NCBI RefSeq assembly: GCF_026625885.1
Contig: NZ_CP113068.1
Span: 5,456,001-5,520,000, forward strand
Direction of reading: 5' to 3'
DNA: 64,000 bases
Origin: Roseateles sp. SL47
GTDB taxonomy: Bacteria > Pseudomonadota > Gammaproteobacteria > Burkholderiales > Burkholderiaceae_C
How positions within the stretch are numbered: the stretch's first letter is position 1; each line of letters starts with the position of its first letter. Below, piece by piece: positions 8,689-17,409 of the stretch. The notes below the pieces were generated by a model. The model was not told where the DNA came from. It saw only the letters and a program-made list of their open reading frames with translations, and made no database searches. The position numbers were made by a program, and so were the translations under genes.

Positions 8689-11148
8689 ATGATCCGGTTG
8701 CCGGTCTCCTCCCACTCACTTGATGCCCCTCACCAGGAGGCACCGGAATCGGATCTCCGTGCGGCCCCGCAGTCGGTGCCACTTCCCGGACAACTACCGT
8801 CCACCGACATCCCCCAATGGATGCGACATTTTGAGCGCCTGAGCCACGGCGACTCGATCGATGGGGCGACACTGGCGGATTGCGTGGGCCAGTTGGTGGA
8901 ACTGAGCCATACCGGCTCGCGGGCCTACGGCTCGATGCAAGCCCTGGTCGCGGAGAAACTGAGTCGGGCAGGTTCCATTTCCTTGCCACGCGCCCCCAAA
9001 TCGGTGCATGAGCTTCGGAATATGGAAGCTCAGCTTTGGCAGCACGTGCTGTCTCCGCAGGCCCAGGACACCAGCAGGCCCATCGGCATGCAATACAACC
9101 TGCGCTACCTGGGCGGCGCCTTGTACAAAGCGCTCCAGCGGCAGGACGTGTCCACCATCCCGCTCGTGGTACACAAACCGAAGTGCGTCGATTTGGCGTT
9201 GGAGAAGCGCTACGTCCTGCAACTGCCCCTGCGCCTGGACGCTGCCGCAGTCAGGCCGGGACAGGTGCTGGCTCACAGCTGCGAGCGCACTGTGCCCAGT
9301 GATCCCCAATCACCATCCGTCATATCCCTGGTCAACGAGGCGGATGGACTGAGCATCCATGTGCATGACACGACCTCAGCCCGCCCCATGGCCGTTGCGC
9401 GGGGAGGCGCAGAAGCAAACGCCGAAGCCTTGGCCAGCCGTTTCATGAGTGCGTCTCCGCTCACCCTCCAGAAGGCGGTGTTGCAGTACAACAGCGGCAC
9501 GAGCCTGGCCCGGATGTTGCAGTTGGCGCCAGATCTGCCAACGGATCTGGCCTCCATCGCGCTCGTCAGGTGCCCCGGGGACGAGGCGCCCCGGCTCGGC
9601 GTTGCTCTCAGTTTGGACTACAGCAAGCTGGCCGCATCCTCCGACCTCGATCGCCTTCTTCCCAGAGACCCGCAGCTCGAGAGGACATTGGCATCGGCAC
9701 GCGCATGGGCCAGTCACACGGAACAGGGATATCAGCAGGTCCGCAGCCCCTATGACACCGTGGACATGAAGCTTTACCGGCCCGGGCTGGTCCGAGGTTG
9801 CCTGGTGCGATTGCAGCTGGAGGATGCCCATCAGGCAGGCACCGACCGCCATGCCATCCATTTCACTCCCCCGCTGGCCACCTTGATGCGCATGATGACT
9901 CCGCGAGAACGCGAGATCTACCGGTGGTGTCGTGGCGATTTGACCTGGCAGCGTGATGATCGCCTGGCCACGATGATGGCCGAAGAACCCCACCGGGACG
10001 ATTTCACCGTCCCCCCCGGCACCATCATAAATCGACACACCGGGAGTCCGATCGGAACGATGCAGCTGATGGCTCGGCCGGGCGTGGCGCCGGGTGTGGA
10101 ATTGAACCTTCCCTCCCCCCAGCCGCCCACTTCGAGATTCGGTCACACCCTGAGGCTCAAAGGATCGCCCCAGCCATCCGCCGCCCTGCCGCCGGTCACG
10201 GCCTTCCATGACCTACGTCCATTGGCCCGGCAGGCGCGATGGCTCAAAGACCTGATCCCTGCGGGCTCGCAGGACAAGAACGCGGCCTCTGCGGCGCTTC
10301 CTTCGGAAGGAGATTCCGGCAGTGCTCTCAAGGTCCCGGCGACCACCACTGCGGCACGGCGTCAGCGGCTGGCCGAGCTGTTCGTCGACACCCCCGATGC
10401 CCCCTCAGGGACATCGACACCCGGGGCACAGGGAACGCGGGCGGCGCAGCCGTTGGCAGCCGACGACTCCTCCATCGAGTCCGGGGACTATCCGACCCTG
10501 GTCGCCCTTCCACCGGGTGCAGCGGATGCGCCGAGGTCCCCCACCGAGGCCCCCTCGAGTCTGCAGACACTTCGGCCTTCAGCAGCGGCGGACACTGCGG
10601 AGACCGTCCAGGAGCCGCCCACGACGGTCGGAAGTGGCGAGGAATCCGCGTTTGCGAAGGGCTACCACGTGGAAATTCTGAAGGTCGTGAAGGATCTCGA
10701 GACCCCGTACTGCTGGAACACTTTCGCCTCCGAACTGCCGCCCCGCTTCCTGCCGGACTGCTCCGGCTGGCCCGTCGGCCGTGGGTTGCAGGTACTGAAT
10801 GCCACCAACGGGAATGAGATCAGTCACGAAGGGACCACGGTCGCAGGCGCCTCACCGGTCACCGTCGTGCTGAACCCGGTGACTCGGCATTACAACTCCC
10901 TGTTGAACCAGCAGCTTTATGAGGTGGCAGCCAACGGCGACTGTTTTTTCTCTGCAGTGCTCCATGCCATGGGGGACAGCGACCGCGCGGCCTTGTTGAA
11001 CCAAGCCAATCCCACCCTGCCAGCTGAACCCACGATTTCGTCGGCGGTCGCAAGCTTGCGCAGCCACCTGGCCGATCAACTACGCAACAACGTGATCGAC
11101 TACCGTGAGGAGATCATCCGCATGCACGACCTCATCGAGGGGGATTAA
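8689..11148 (+). CDS. Large protein with C-terminal circularly permuted OTU-like cysteine protease domain (paralogue A)
   Basis: An 819-aa protein whose first ~670 residues match no family I recognise. A Pro/Ser/Thr/Ala-rich disordered linker lies at about 530-660. The last ~145 residues carry all the elements of an OTU deubiquitinase in swapped order. First come a WNTFASELPPRF segment and a strand ending in His-Tyr-Asn (VTVVLNP then RHYNSL, His734). Then come NGDCFFSAVLHAMG (Cys752) and the helix LRSHLADQLRNN. In ordinary OTUs the Cys motif leads and HY(N/D) closes the domain. There is no signal peptide or membrane segment. ATG 8689 follows TTGGAG. It is paralogous to the next gene, with an 18-residue His-Cys spacing in both. 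An effector or toxin role is inferred. Confidence 0.72.
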   Translation: MIRLPVSSHSLDAPHQEAPESDLRAAPQSVPLPGQLPSTDIPQWMRHFERLSHGDSIDGATLADCVGQLVELSHTGSRAYGSMQALVAEKLSRAGSISLPRAPKSVHELRNMEAQLWQHVLSPQAQDTSRPIGMQYNLRYLGGALYKALQRQDVSTIPLVVHKPKCVDLALEKRYVLQLPLRLDAAAVRPGQVLAHSCERTVPSDPQSPSVISLVNEADGLSIHVHDTTSARPMAVARGGAEANAEALASRFMSASPLTLQKAVLQYNSGTSLARMLQLAPDLPTDLASIALVRCPGDEAPRLGVALSLDYSKLAASSDLDRLLPRDPQLERTLASARAWASHTEQGYQQVRSPYDTVDMKLYRPGLVRGCLVRLQLEDAHQAGTDRHAIHFTPPLATLMRMMTPREREIYRWCRGDLTWQRDDRLATMMAEEPHRDDFTVPPGTIINRHTGSPIGTMQLMARPGVAPGVELNLPSPQPPTSRFGHTLRLKGSPQPSAALPPVTAFHDLRPLARQARWLKDLIPAGSQDKNAASAALPSEGDSGSALKVPATTTAARRQRLAELFVDTPDAPSGTSTPGAQGTRAAQPLAADDSSIESGDYPTLVALPPGAADAPRSPTEAPSSLQTLRPSAAADTAETVQEPPTTVGSGEESAFAKGYHVEILKVVKDLETPYCWNTFASELPPRFLPDCSGWPVGRGLQVLNATNGNEISHEGTTVAGASPVTVVLNPVTRHYNSLLNQQLYEVAANGDCFFSAVLHAMGDSDRAALLNQANPTLPAEPTISSAVASLRSHLADQLRNNVIDYREEIIRMHDLIEGD

Positions 11149-11239
11149 ACACCGCCCTTCGCGGCGATGTCCCGTTGCTCAGGAACGATCCCGCCGTGCC
11201 ACGCACTCAGAGGTCTTGCCTGCTTTCGGAGCGCCTCCC

Positions 11240-13477
11240 ATGATCAGTTCCCTGGCCACCCTCTCCGCCTCGGCCCTCCAGCCCGCAGAACCGGAACCTC
11301 CCGCCGCAAGCGGCACCAGCACCTCCGCCCCGCCTCGTTGGGCTGCTGCGGCCCCCGGGCACCTCCCTCGTGCTGGCAACACCCGTGATGCGCCCAAGGG
11401 TTGGACCAATACGCTCGATCTGCTGCCCATCCTGCAGGGGCTGCACGCCCTTCAGGATCTGCCTGTGGACGACCCGGCTCGTATCGACCAGTGTGAAGCA
11501 TTCGCCGATCAGATCGCCCGATGCTCCGCCGTCTACCTGATTCCCGACAGCGGCACCTGGGATCTGATTCAAGCCACACGCTCATCGATGGCACAGGAGG
11601 TCCTGAATCCGGTGTCCCGCAGCGCGTCCCGGCCTGTCGGCGTGCAGAACGTCCTGGCCCTGTTTCTCCCTCAATGGGAGGAGACGTTGACGACGTGTGG
11701 CGCCGGTCGCGAAATCATGCTGGTGGCCAAACCCGCCGTGCTCTCGGCCCCGCTCCTGGTGGCCTCGGCCGTTGGCACGGGAAACTGGCTCGGTGAGCAC
11801 CTGGCCCGGACCGAGCGTCTCCTGGCAGCGACCACCGAAGAGATCCCGCTGGGCGATGCGCTGGGACATCCGCTGCTGGCCCTCGGCAGCAAGCCGTGGG
11901 GACTCCACATCGCGGTGCCACCACAACTGCCCGCGGGCGGCTCTTCCAAATTCGTTACCGAACGCGCGCTGGATGACTTGCAAATGGCGCTGTTTGAGGC
12001 CGTCGGCTGTGACAGCCTGGCGACCGCAGTGGACAACTACAACCAAAAAGCCAATACGCCTCTTCGTCTGGTGCTCCGACCGGACGTTCCCCGCGAGCTG
12101 ACCAACGCTGTCGTTCAGCCCTTAGCTGTCAGCGTCATCGAACAGGAGATATGGTTCACCTATGAGTTGCTGGCCGAGGACAGCGTTTTGGATGAGCAGA
12201 TCGCAGACGACGATCACCTCGTCAGCATCCTGCAAAACGCCCGTGTGCTCGCGCAATCAATGGAGCAGAACGCTACACCGGGCAAGGTGTTGCGCCGCTT
12301 GCCAGCTGGCGAGGTCTACCGGCCGATGCTGCTGCGGGGCTGTGCCGTCCAGCTCATGCTGGAACGGCTTCTCAGCGAACGCGCGGGCGATCGCACCGCC
12401 ACATTCGGCGTTCCGCTCGGACATGTCGAAACGCTGATGAGCGCGACCGAGCGGTCCGTGTGGGCGGACATGAAACAAAGACGTGAGATGTGGAGCGCAG
12501 GCAACGGAGAAGGCCGTGCAGCCGCAGCGGCTGCAACACAAGTGCAAGGGTCCTATGTGGAGCGATCAACGGGTCAGCCGATGGGAAGCCTCCTCCTGCG
12601 AGAAATGACGGACAACTTCCTGGAGGACGACGATGAGGACGATGGCTACAGGGATATCGACATCCACGCGGGTGACCACTGTGTCCCGGACAGTTCGCAG
12701 GCAAGCCGCCCGGCGAAGGTCCCGCGCCAGGCCGATCCTGTCCAGCGCAAGGATCTGTCGCGGGACCTGCACCCAACCCAGCAGTGGTGGTACCAGGCGC
12801 TCTTGGCCTACCAGCAGGTGAAACAGGGAACGCTGCATTTCGACAACTTGAAACCCTTCCGCCTTCAGCCCTCCTGGCTGAAAAATACCGTGAACCCGAC
12901 GCACGCCCCTGACGTGACAGCCCCTGTTGAGTTCGAGCCGCAAGACACCCAGGCGCCGGGGGCCGAGCGCCTGCTGACCCCCTTTGCCGTCAATTTCAAC
13001 CGCGAGATGCGCACCATCCTGGAACAGATCCGCGAGCCTGGGTCATGGGCCTCGTTCAGCGCCGAGCTTCCGCCGCGCTTCATCACCGCCTGCCCGGGTT
13101 GGCCTGCAGGTCGGCCGCTGCATATTCATCATGTCGACAATGGTGCCCAGCTGTTTTGCAGCGAATTGGCGGGCAAGGATCGCCCCCCAGTCGTAGTGGC
13201 CCTGGACCTGAAGAATAGCCATTACCAGGGGGTGTCAGAAGGAACACTGCTCGACAACGATCTTGACGGCAACTGCTTCTACGCAGCAGTGCTGGCCTCG
13301 CTGCCGAAGGAGGAACGCGAAGCGCTGTTGAGCGCCTGCGGCGTGCAACACGTCGAGACTTGCTTCTTGCCTGAAGCGACGACCGCCCTACGTCATCATT
13401 TTGCGAACCATCTCGCGCTGAACATGGACGCCTACCGCGACCGCATCCAGCAATTGCACTTGGAAGTGGGCTCATGA
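11240..13477 (+). CDS. Large protein with C-terminal circularly permuted OTU-like cysteine protease domain (paralogue B)
   Basis: A 745-aa paralogue of the upstream protein. ATG 11240 is preferred because CGGAGCG lies just upstream and because in-frame starts near 11105 would overlap paralogue A. The two share an N-terminal SRP(I/V)G(V/M)Q region, a middle YRP(G/M)L(V/L)RGC block, a TG(S/Q)P(I/M)G motif, an LKP/LRP...WLK motif and the C-terminal domain. Here the order is WASFSAELPPRF, VVVALDLKNSHYQGV (His661), DLDGNCFYAAVLASL (Cys679), then LRHHFANHLALN. The third catalytic position after His is Gln instead of Asn/Asp. No export signal is visible. The stop lies 5 bp from the end of a convergent phosphoesterase gene. 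Confidence 0.72.
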   Translation: MISSLATLSASALQPAEPEPPAASGTSTSAPPRWAAAAPGHLPRAGNTRDAPKGWTNTLDLLPILQGLHALQDLPVDDPARIDQCEAFADQIARCSAVYLIPDSGTWDLIQATRSSMAQEVLNPVSRSASRPVGVQNVLALFLPQWEETLTTCGAGREIMLVAKPAVLSAPLLVASAVGTGNWLGEHLARTERLLAATTEEIPLGDALGHPLLALGSKPWGLHIAVPPQLPAGGSSKFVTERALDDLQMALFEAVGCDSLATAVDNYNQKANTPLRLVLRPDVPRELTNAVVQPLAVSVIEQEIWFTYELLAEDSVLDEQIADDDHLVSILQNARVLAQSMEQNATPGKVLRRLPAGEVYRPMLLRGCAVQLMLERLLSERAGDRTATFGVPLGHVETLMSATERSVWADMKQRREMWSAGNGEGRAAAAAATQVQGSYVERSTGQPMGSLLLREMTDNFLEDDDEDDGYRDIDIHAGDHCVPDSSQASRPAKVPRQADPVQRKDLSRDLHPTQQWWYQALLAYQQVKQGTLHFDNLKPFRLQPSWLKNTVNPTHAPDVTAPVEFEPQDTQAPGAERLLTPFAVNFNREMRTILEQIREPGSWASFSAELPPRFITACPGWPAGRPLHIHHVDNGAQLFCSELAGKDRPPVVVALDLKNSHYQGVSEGTLLDNDLDGNCFYAAVLASLPKEEREALLSACGVQHVETCFLPEATTALRHHFANHLALNMDAYRDRIQQLHLEVGS

Positions 13478-13481
13478 GCGC

Positions 13482-14267
13482 TCAGCGAAGTACGCGGCCC
13501 TCCACCCGCATGAAGCAGACCTGCTCTTCATCAAAGTCCCAGCGCTCGACCGTCCATTGCTCATTGAGGTCGACGAGCTGCACCGAATTCGGCACCTTGC
13601 CACGAATACGCGTGCTGACGGCAGTACCCGCCTGAACCGCGAACATCGGGCGAGGCAGGGACGGCCAGCGCTCCCGTAGCGGCACGATGAAGGGCAGGTG
13701 GATATGCCCCCCCATCACCAGATCGGCGCCAGCTTCGGCCCAGGCCCGCACAGCCGCTTCATGCCCGCGCAGCAGATTGGCGCGGTCACTGTCCCGCGTC
13801 ACAGCCACCGGCTGATGCACGGCCACCACTTTGCAACGCAGGGGCCCGGCGTCTCGCAACTGCCTGGCCACCTGCTCGATCTGGGCCTTGGAGACTTCAC
13901 CGTTCTTGTGGCGGTACCAGCGGGTGGTGTTGATGGCAATCACCATCACCTCGCCATCCTGGAAGCAGCCTTCCAGCGCGCCGTGGAAATGCTGCTGAAA
14001 ACGTTGGTAGGGATGCGCGCAGCGGCTCCAGACATCGAACAGCGGAATGTCATGATTGCCGGGAATCGCCAGGAATGCCGCTGGAGCAAGGCGATCCACA
14101 AATTCCCGCGCCGCGCGGAATTCCGGCACGCGGGCGCGCTGGGTGATGTCGCCGGTCATCAGCAGCAGGTCCGGAGCGTGCTGCCGCCAAAGGTTCTCCA
14201 AGGCGGCGAGCACTGCGGGCCGGTCCGTGCCGAAGTGCGGATCGCTCACCTGCATCAGCAGGGTCAC
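13482..14267 (-). CDS. Calcineurin-like metallophosphoesterase
   Basis: A 261-aa protein with the complete metal-binding motif set: DPHFG, LLLMTGDITQRA, PGNHD, VVAVHQP and GGHIHLPF. This fits the CpdA/Icc-like branch of class III phosphodiesterases and phosphatases. The substrate cannot be told from sequence. Its ATG overlaps the stop codon of the upstream lipid-kinase gene (ATGA), so translation is probably coupled. It is the last gene of a three-gene leftward operon. Confidence 0.92.
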   Translation of the reverse strand: MTLLMQVSDPHFGTDRPAVLAALENLWRQHAPDLLLMTGDITQRARVPEFRAAREFVDRLAPAAFLAIPGNHDIPLFDVWSRCAHPYQRFQQHFHGALEGCFQDGEVMVIAINTTRWYRHKNGEVSKAQIEQVARQLRDAGPLRCKVVAVHQPVAVTRDSDRANLLRGHEAAVRAWAEAGADLVMGGHIHLPFIVPLRERWPSLPRPMFAVQAGTAVSTRIRGKVPNSVQLVDLNEQWTVERWDFDEEQVCFMRVEGRVLR

Positions 14268-15334
14268 CGGGTGGGTCCTCCTGAGATGGGTGCGCCTTGA
14301 CCCGTGGGGAGGGCCGTCGACTGCGCTGGCGGCTGGGCATCGGCCGGGGGAGTGTCCGGGTTGGACGGTTGGGACCGTTGGGACGCCTGCGCTGCTCGCT
14401 CCGGTGCCAGGCCACGGGGACGCACCAGCATCAGCGGCTCGGGACCGAGCTCGAAGGTGAGTGGCAGTTGCATCCAGACAATCTCACCGTCGGTGGCGAC
14501 CTTGACCCGCCGTCTGCCGAAACGGCGTGCATGCACGGTCAGACGCCGGAAGGAGAAGTCCACCAGGTCGTCGGCCTCGCCCAATCGGCCCAGCGCGCCC
14601 CGCAGCAACAGCCCCATCAGGCCCAACCGGCTCACCGGTCGAATGGCAACCCCTGCAAGTTGGCCCTGGTCAATCGCCCTGGATTCGGGCAATCCCACCT
14701 GCTCCATCTGCAGGGCGTTGTTGCCAACAAACAGCGTGGGCGTGCGGATCTCACGGGGCGCTTCGGGGGCATCCGGCGCATTGAAGTTCAGACGCAGCGA
14801 CCGGTGCCCCTTGAGCAGCGTGGCAATGCCCGCCCCCAGCGCGACCAGACGACTACGACCGAATTGCTGCTTCCAGCTTTCCCGATCTTCCAGCAACTGC
14901 GGATAGAGCCCGACACTGGCATTGACCAGAAAGGCACGGCCATTGACCATGCCCACCTGCACCGGTTGCGGCGACTCCTCCAGCAGCGTCTTCATGGCCT
15001 CTCCGATCTCAGCGGAAATGCCATGGGTGCGGCTGAAGTAGTTGAAGGTTCCACGCGGCAGCACCCCGTAGGGACAGCCGCTGCCCAGGGTGGCCTGCGC
15101 CACCGCACTGAGCGTGCCGTCGCCTCCGGCGGCCACCACCACGCCATGCGCCGAACGCGCACGGCAGACCGCCTCCTGGGCCGTCTCCATGAGTTGGTCG
15201 GGAGACTCCACTGTCAAAAGCTCGGCTCGGCGGCCGTGGGCCGCGCAGGCCGATTCAATCTCACGACGGACTTCCTCCCGGTCCCCGCGACCGGAGGCCA
15301 GGTTGAACACAACAAACAGCGGCGGACCGGCCAT
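14264..15334 (-). CDS. Diacylglycerol/sphingosine kinase-family lipid kinase
   Basis: A 356-aa protein with an N-terminal catalytic domain: FVVFNLASGRG, the nucleotide-binding VVAAGGDGTLSAVAQ and LPRGTFNYFSR. A C-terminal beta-sandwich region follows, ending in a low-complexity Pro/Ser/Gln tail of about 40 residues. The family phosphorylates diacylglycerol or related lipids. ATG 15334 is chosen over TTG 15355 because GGGAG sits 8-9 bases upstream. It overlaps the downstream phosphoesterase gene by 4 bp, suggesting that both act on the same membrane-lipid or nucleotide pathway. Confidence 0.9.
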   Translation of the reverse strand: MAGPPLFVVFNLASGRGDREEVRREIESACAAHGRRAELLTVESPDQLMETAQEAVCRARSAHGVVVAAGGDGTLSAVAQATLGSGCPYGVLPRGTFNYFSRTHGISAEIGEAMKTLLEESPQPVQVGMVNGRAFLVNASVGLYPQLLEDRESWKQQFGRSRLVALGAGIATLLKGHRSLRLNFNAPDAPEAPREIRTPTLFVGNNALQMEQVGLPESRAIDQGQLAGVAIRPVSRLGLMGLLLRGALGRLGEADDLVDFSFRRLTVHARRFGRRRVKVATDGEIVWMQLPLTFELGPEPLMLVRPRGLAPERAAQASQRSQPSNPDTPPADAQPPAQSTALPTGQGAPISGGPTR

Positions 15335-15351
15335 GCGCAAGGCTCCCTGTT

Positions 15352-15885
15352 TCAACGGGCGTTCATCCGGACATCACCCGTTTCGCCCAGTTGGCGCGGC
15401 GGCTCCCCGGTCACCAGGCTCTTGGCCATCTCGTACAGCTGCGTCAGCTTGCTGGCCTTCACATCCCAATAACTGGCATGGGTGATCTTCACCTGCACCA
15501 GGGCCACATCCGGATCATCCACGCCCTGCGGGAACCAGGCCTGGGCGGCCTTGTTCCACAGTTGCTCGCGTTTGGTACGGTCTTCCACCAGCGCGGCACG
15601 ACCGGACACCGACACGTAATGATCTTCATCGGTATTGGCGTAGCTCACATTCACGACGAAGTCCCCCTGGATGTCGGCCACCGGCTCACCTGAACGCGAC
15701 ATGAAGAACCACAGCGTATCGTCTTCGTCGACGGATCGGTTCTGGGTGGTCATTGGCCGCGAATGCAGATGGCCATTTGCATGGCGGGTGGTGAACATCG
15801 CAAAGCGGGTGTCCTTGATCAGATTCCACAGCTTGTGGCGGCGATCGGCCTCGATCGAGGGGGAAGTGGTGCTTGAATCAGACAT
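15352..15885 (-). CDS. Pyridoxamine 5'-phosphate oxidase-family / general stress protein
   Basis: A 177-aa protein with the split-barrel flavin-binding fold signatures of general stress protein 26 relatives: KLWNLIKDTRFAMFTT, LHSRPMTTQN, LWFFMSRSGEPV and the HYVSVSGRAALVED strand. Such proteins bind FMN or FAD but rarely have proven oxidase activity. ATG 15885 has AGGAG nine bases upstream. It is the first gene of the leftward operon continuing into the lipid kinase and phosphoesterase genes. Confidence 0.9.
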   Translation of the reverse strand: MSDSSTTSPSIEADRRHKLWNLIKDTRFAMFTTRHANGHLHSRPMTTQNRSVDEDDTLWFFMSRSGEPVADIQGDFVVNVSYANTDEDHYVSVSGRAALVEDRTKREQLWNKAAQAWFPQGVDDPDVALVQVKITHASYWDVKASKLTQLYEMAKSLVTGEPPRQLGETGDVRMNAR

Positions 15886-16045
15886 GTTCACGAACTCCTG
15901 AAGACTTGCCGCTTCCCTGGCAAGCCGCGTTCCCTTTACCATCCGTTCACCTCGACTGGCGCTACCATGCGCTCCGCAGAACGCGGCTCGCGGCATGCAG
16001 GACGCCTCAAGGTCCATGCGGGACCGGCGCACAAGCTTCACACCC

Positions 16046-16207
16046 CTACGATCTGCACTGCAGAGCGGCACGCATGACCTGGGCCGCCCAATCGGCATAC
16101 CAAGGTCGCTCCGCCTGCATGCCGCGAACCGTTTGCACGTCGTCGGCGTCAATCGGAATGCCGCGCGCGACTGCACAACAGGCTGCCCTGTGGCAGCAAG
16201 AAGCCAT
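16046..16207 (-). CDS. Possible small hypothetical protein
   Basis: A 53-aa frame in the 379-bp gap between divergent genes. It has a Cys-rich N-terminus (MASCCHRAACC) and an acidic/aromatic C-terminal part (DADDVQTVRGMQAERPWYAD), which looks more protein-like than its surroundings. The ribosome binding site is weak (GGCGGGG). I do not recognise it. The rest of the 15886-16264 gap shows no other gene or clear promoter. Confidence 0.28.
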   Translation of the reverse strand: MASCCHRAACCAVARGIPIDADDVQTVRGMQAERPWYADWAAQVMRAALQCRS

Positions 16208-16264
16208 GAGCCCCCGCCACGACCCTGCGTCCAGCCGGCACTCTTGAATCAGAAGACAAGCATC

Positions 16265-17014
16265 ATGATCTTCCTCCAGGCCTCCTCCAGCCGCGCGGGT
16301 GTGCGGCAGTTTCCGTTCCTGAATCGCCTGGCTCGGCACCCGATGCTGCGCCTCGGGCTGGCCTCGGCCCTGCCCTTGCTGGCCCCATCGGCACAGGCGG
16401 CGGGTGGACATCATGCGGTGGACGACGCGTCCATCCTGGAGCCTGGGCAATGCCAGGTGGAGATCTGGCAGGAACGCACCGAGCATGGCGCCGGCACGCT
16501 GAACCATGTCGGGCCGGGGTGCCGCTGGGGAGCGCTGGAGTGGGGGCTGAATGTGGACCAGGTCCGGCAGACGGGACAGGGTCGCCAGACCTTTGCCGGC
16601 CCCCAGGCCAAATGGGCCACCGCTCTGACCGATCAATGGAGTGTGGGGTTCTCCGTGGGCGCCAACTGGACCACTCGGGACGTCCGCTACAGCGGAAGCA
16701 CGATGGTGATACCGGTGACATGGCAGCCCACGGCCACGCTGGCGGTGCATGGCAACCTCGGCCTCGACCAGCAACCGGGCGTTGGCGCTCAGGCACGTCG
16801 CGGACTGGCAGCGGAATGGACACCGTCGGCGCATTGGTCCTTCATTGCGGAACGCTTTGACGACCACGACGCCCGCCACTGGCGGGGCGGCGTCCGGTAT
16901 CTCGTCAACGAGCGCGTGTCCCTGGACCTCAGCCGCGCTGCTTACCTGGGCGCCGAGTCCCGACCCTGGTGGACGTTTGGCGTCAACTGGGTCTTCAGTC
17001 CAGGCGCACGTTGA
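16265..17014 (+). CDS. Putative outer-membrane beta-barrel protein
   Basis: A 249-aa protein. A long n-region and hydrophobic stretch (LRLGLASALPLLAPSAQA) looks like a signal peptide cleaved after AQA. The mature part is rich in alternating aromatic strands such as WALEW-type and WSVGFSVGANW segments and ends in Trp-Val-Phe. That pattern suggests a small outer-membrane barrel or transporter-like protein, but I cannot name a family. ATG 16265 is the last Met before the signal segment; longer upstream in-frame starts give a non-protein-like N-terminus. Confidence 0.6.
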   Translation: MIFLQASSSRAGVRQFPFLNRLARHPMLRLGLASALPLLAPSAQAAGGHHAVDDASILEPGQCQVEIWQERTEHGAGTLNHVGPGCRWGALEWGLNVDQVRQTGQGRQTFAGPQAKWATALTDQWSVGFSVGANWTTRDVRYSGSTMVIPVTWQPTATLAVHGNLGLDQQPGVGAQARRGLAAEWTPSAHWSFIAERFDDHDARHWRGGVRYLVNERVSLDLSRAAYLGAESRPWWTFGVNWVFSPGAR

Positions 17015-17225
17015 GACGCAGCCAGGTCACCGTCCCTTGCGAACGATTGCGCACGATTGCGCACGGCAAATTCTGCATGGTCTTGAGATCCAATCCCCAA
17101 TTGCCGCGTTCGGCCCCATAGGCGATGACCGGGCCGGCGGACAGCGCCTGCACCTTGTTCTCACCAGCGGTGCCGCCTGAATCGGCCGTGAACTGCTTCA
17201 GCACATACCAATTGCCAGGGGTCAT
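16995..17225 (-). pseudogene. Possible C-terminal remnant of an outer-membrane 'transporter' gene
   Basis: A 76-aa frame (MTPGNWYVLKQFTADSGG, then GPVIAYGAERGNWGLDLKTM) that resembles the end of MetA/phenol-degradation-type outer-membrane proteins. It overlaps the 3' end of the facing gene by 20 bp. A stop codon directly precedes the ATG, and no N-terminal part with a signal peptide is present, so it may be a decayed fragment. The remaining gap to 17409 holds nothing else I can support. Confidence 0.35.
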
Positions 17226-17409
17226 TCAGGCGGTAAAGGCCGGGGCCGCTGCCAGGGGGCTCTTCACCGCCGAAACAACACCGGCCGGCGAGCTGGGCGG
17301 CAGCGTGGTGAACCGACAGCGAAACATGCGTGGTCTGGTGGACCATGATCGGGGCTTTCGGCTGTAGGCGACCCAAGCGGAGGCGGCTTTGGTGAATGCC
17401 GCAGCCGGA

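Noticed and set aside
11105..11239. Longer N-terminus for the second OTU-like protein
   Set aside because: It would overlap the end of the first paralogue and adds a basic, non-conserved stretch. ATG 11240 has a ribosome binding site.
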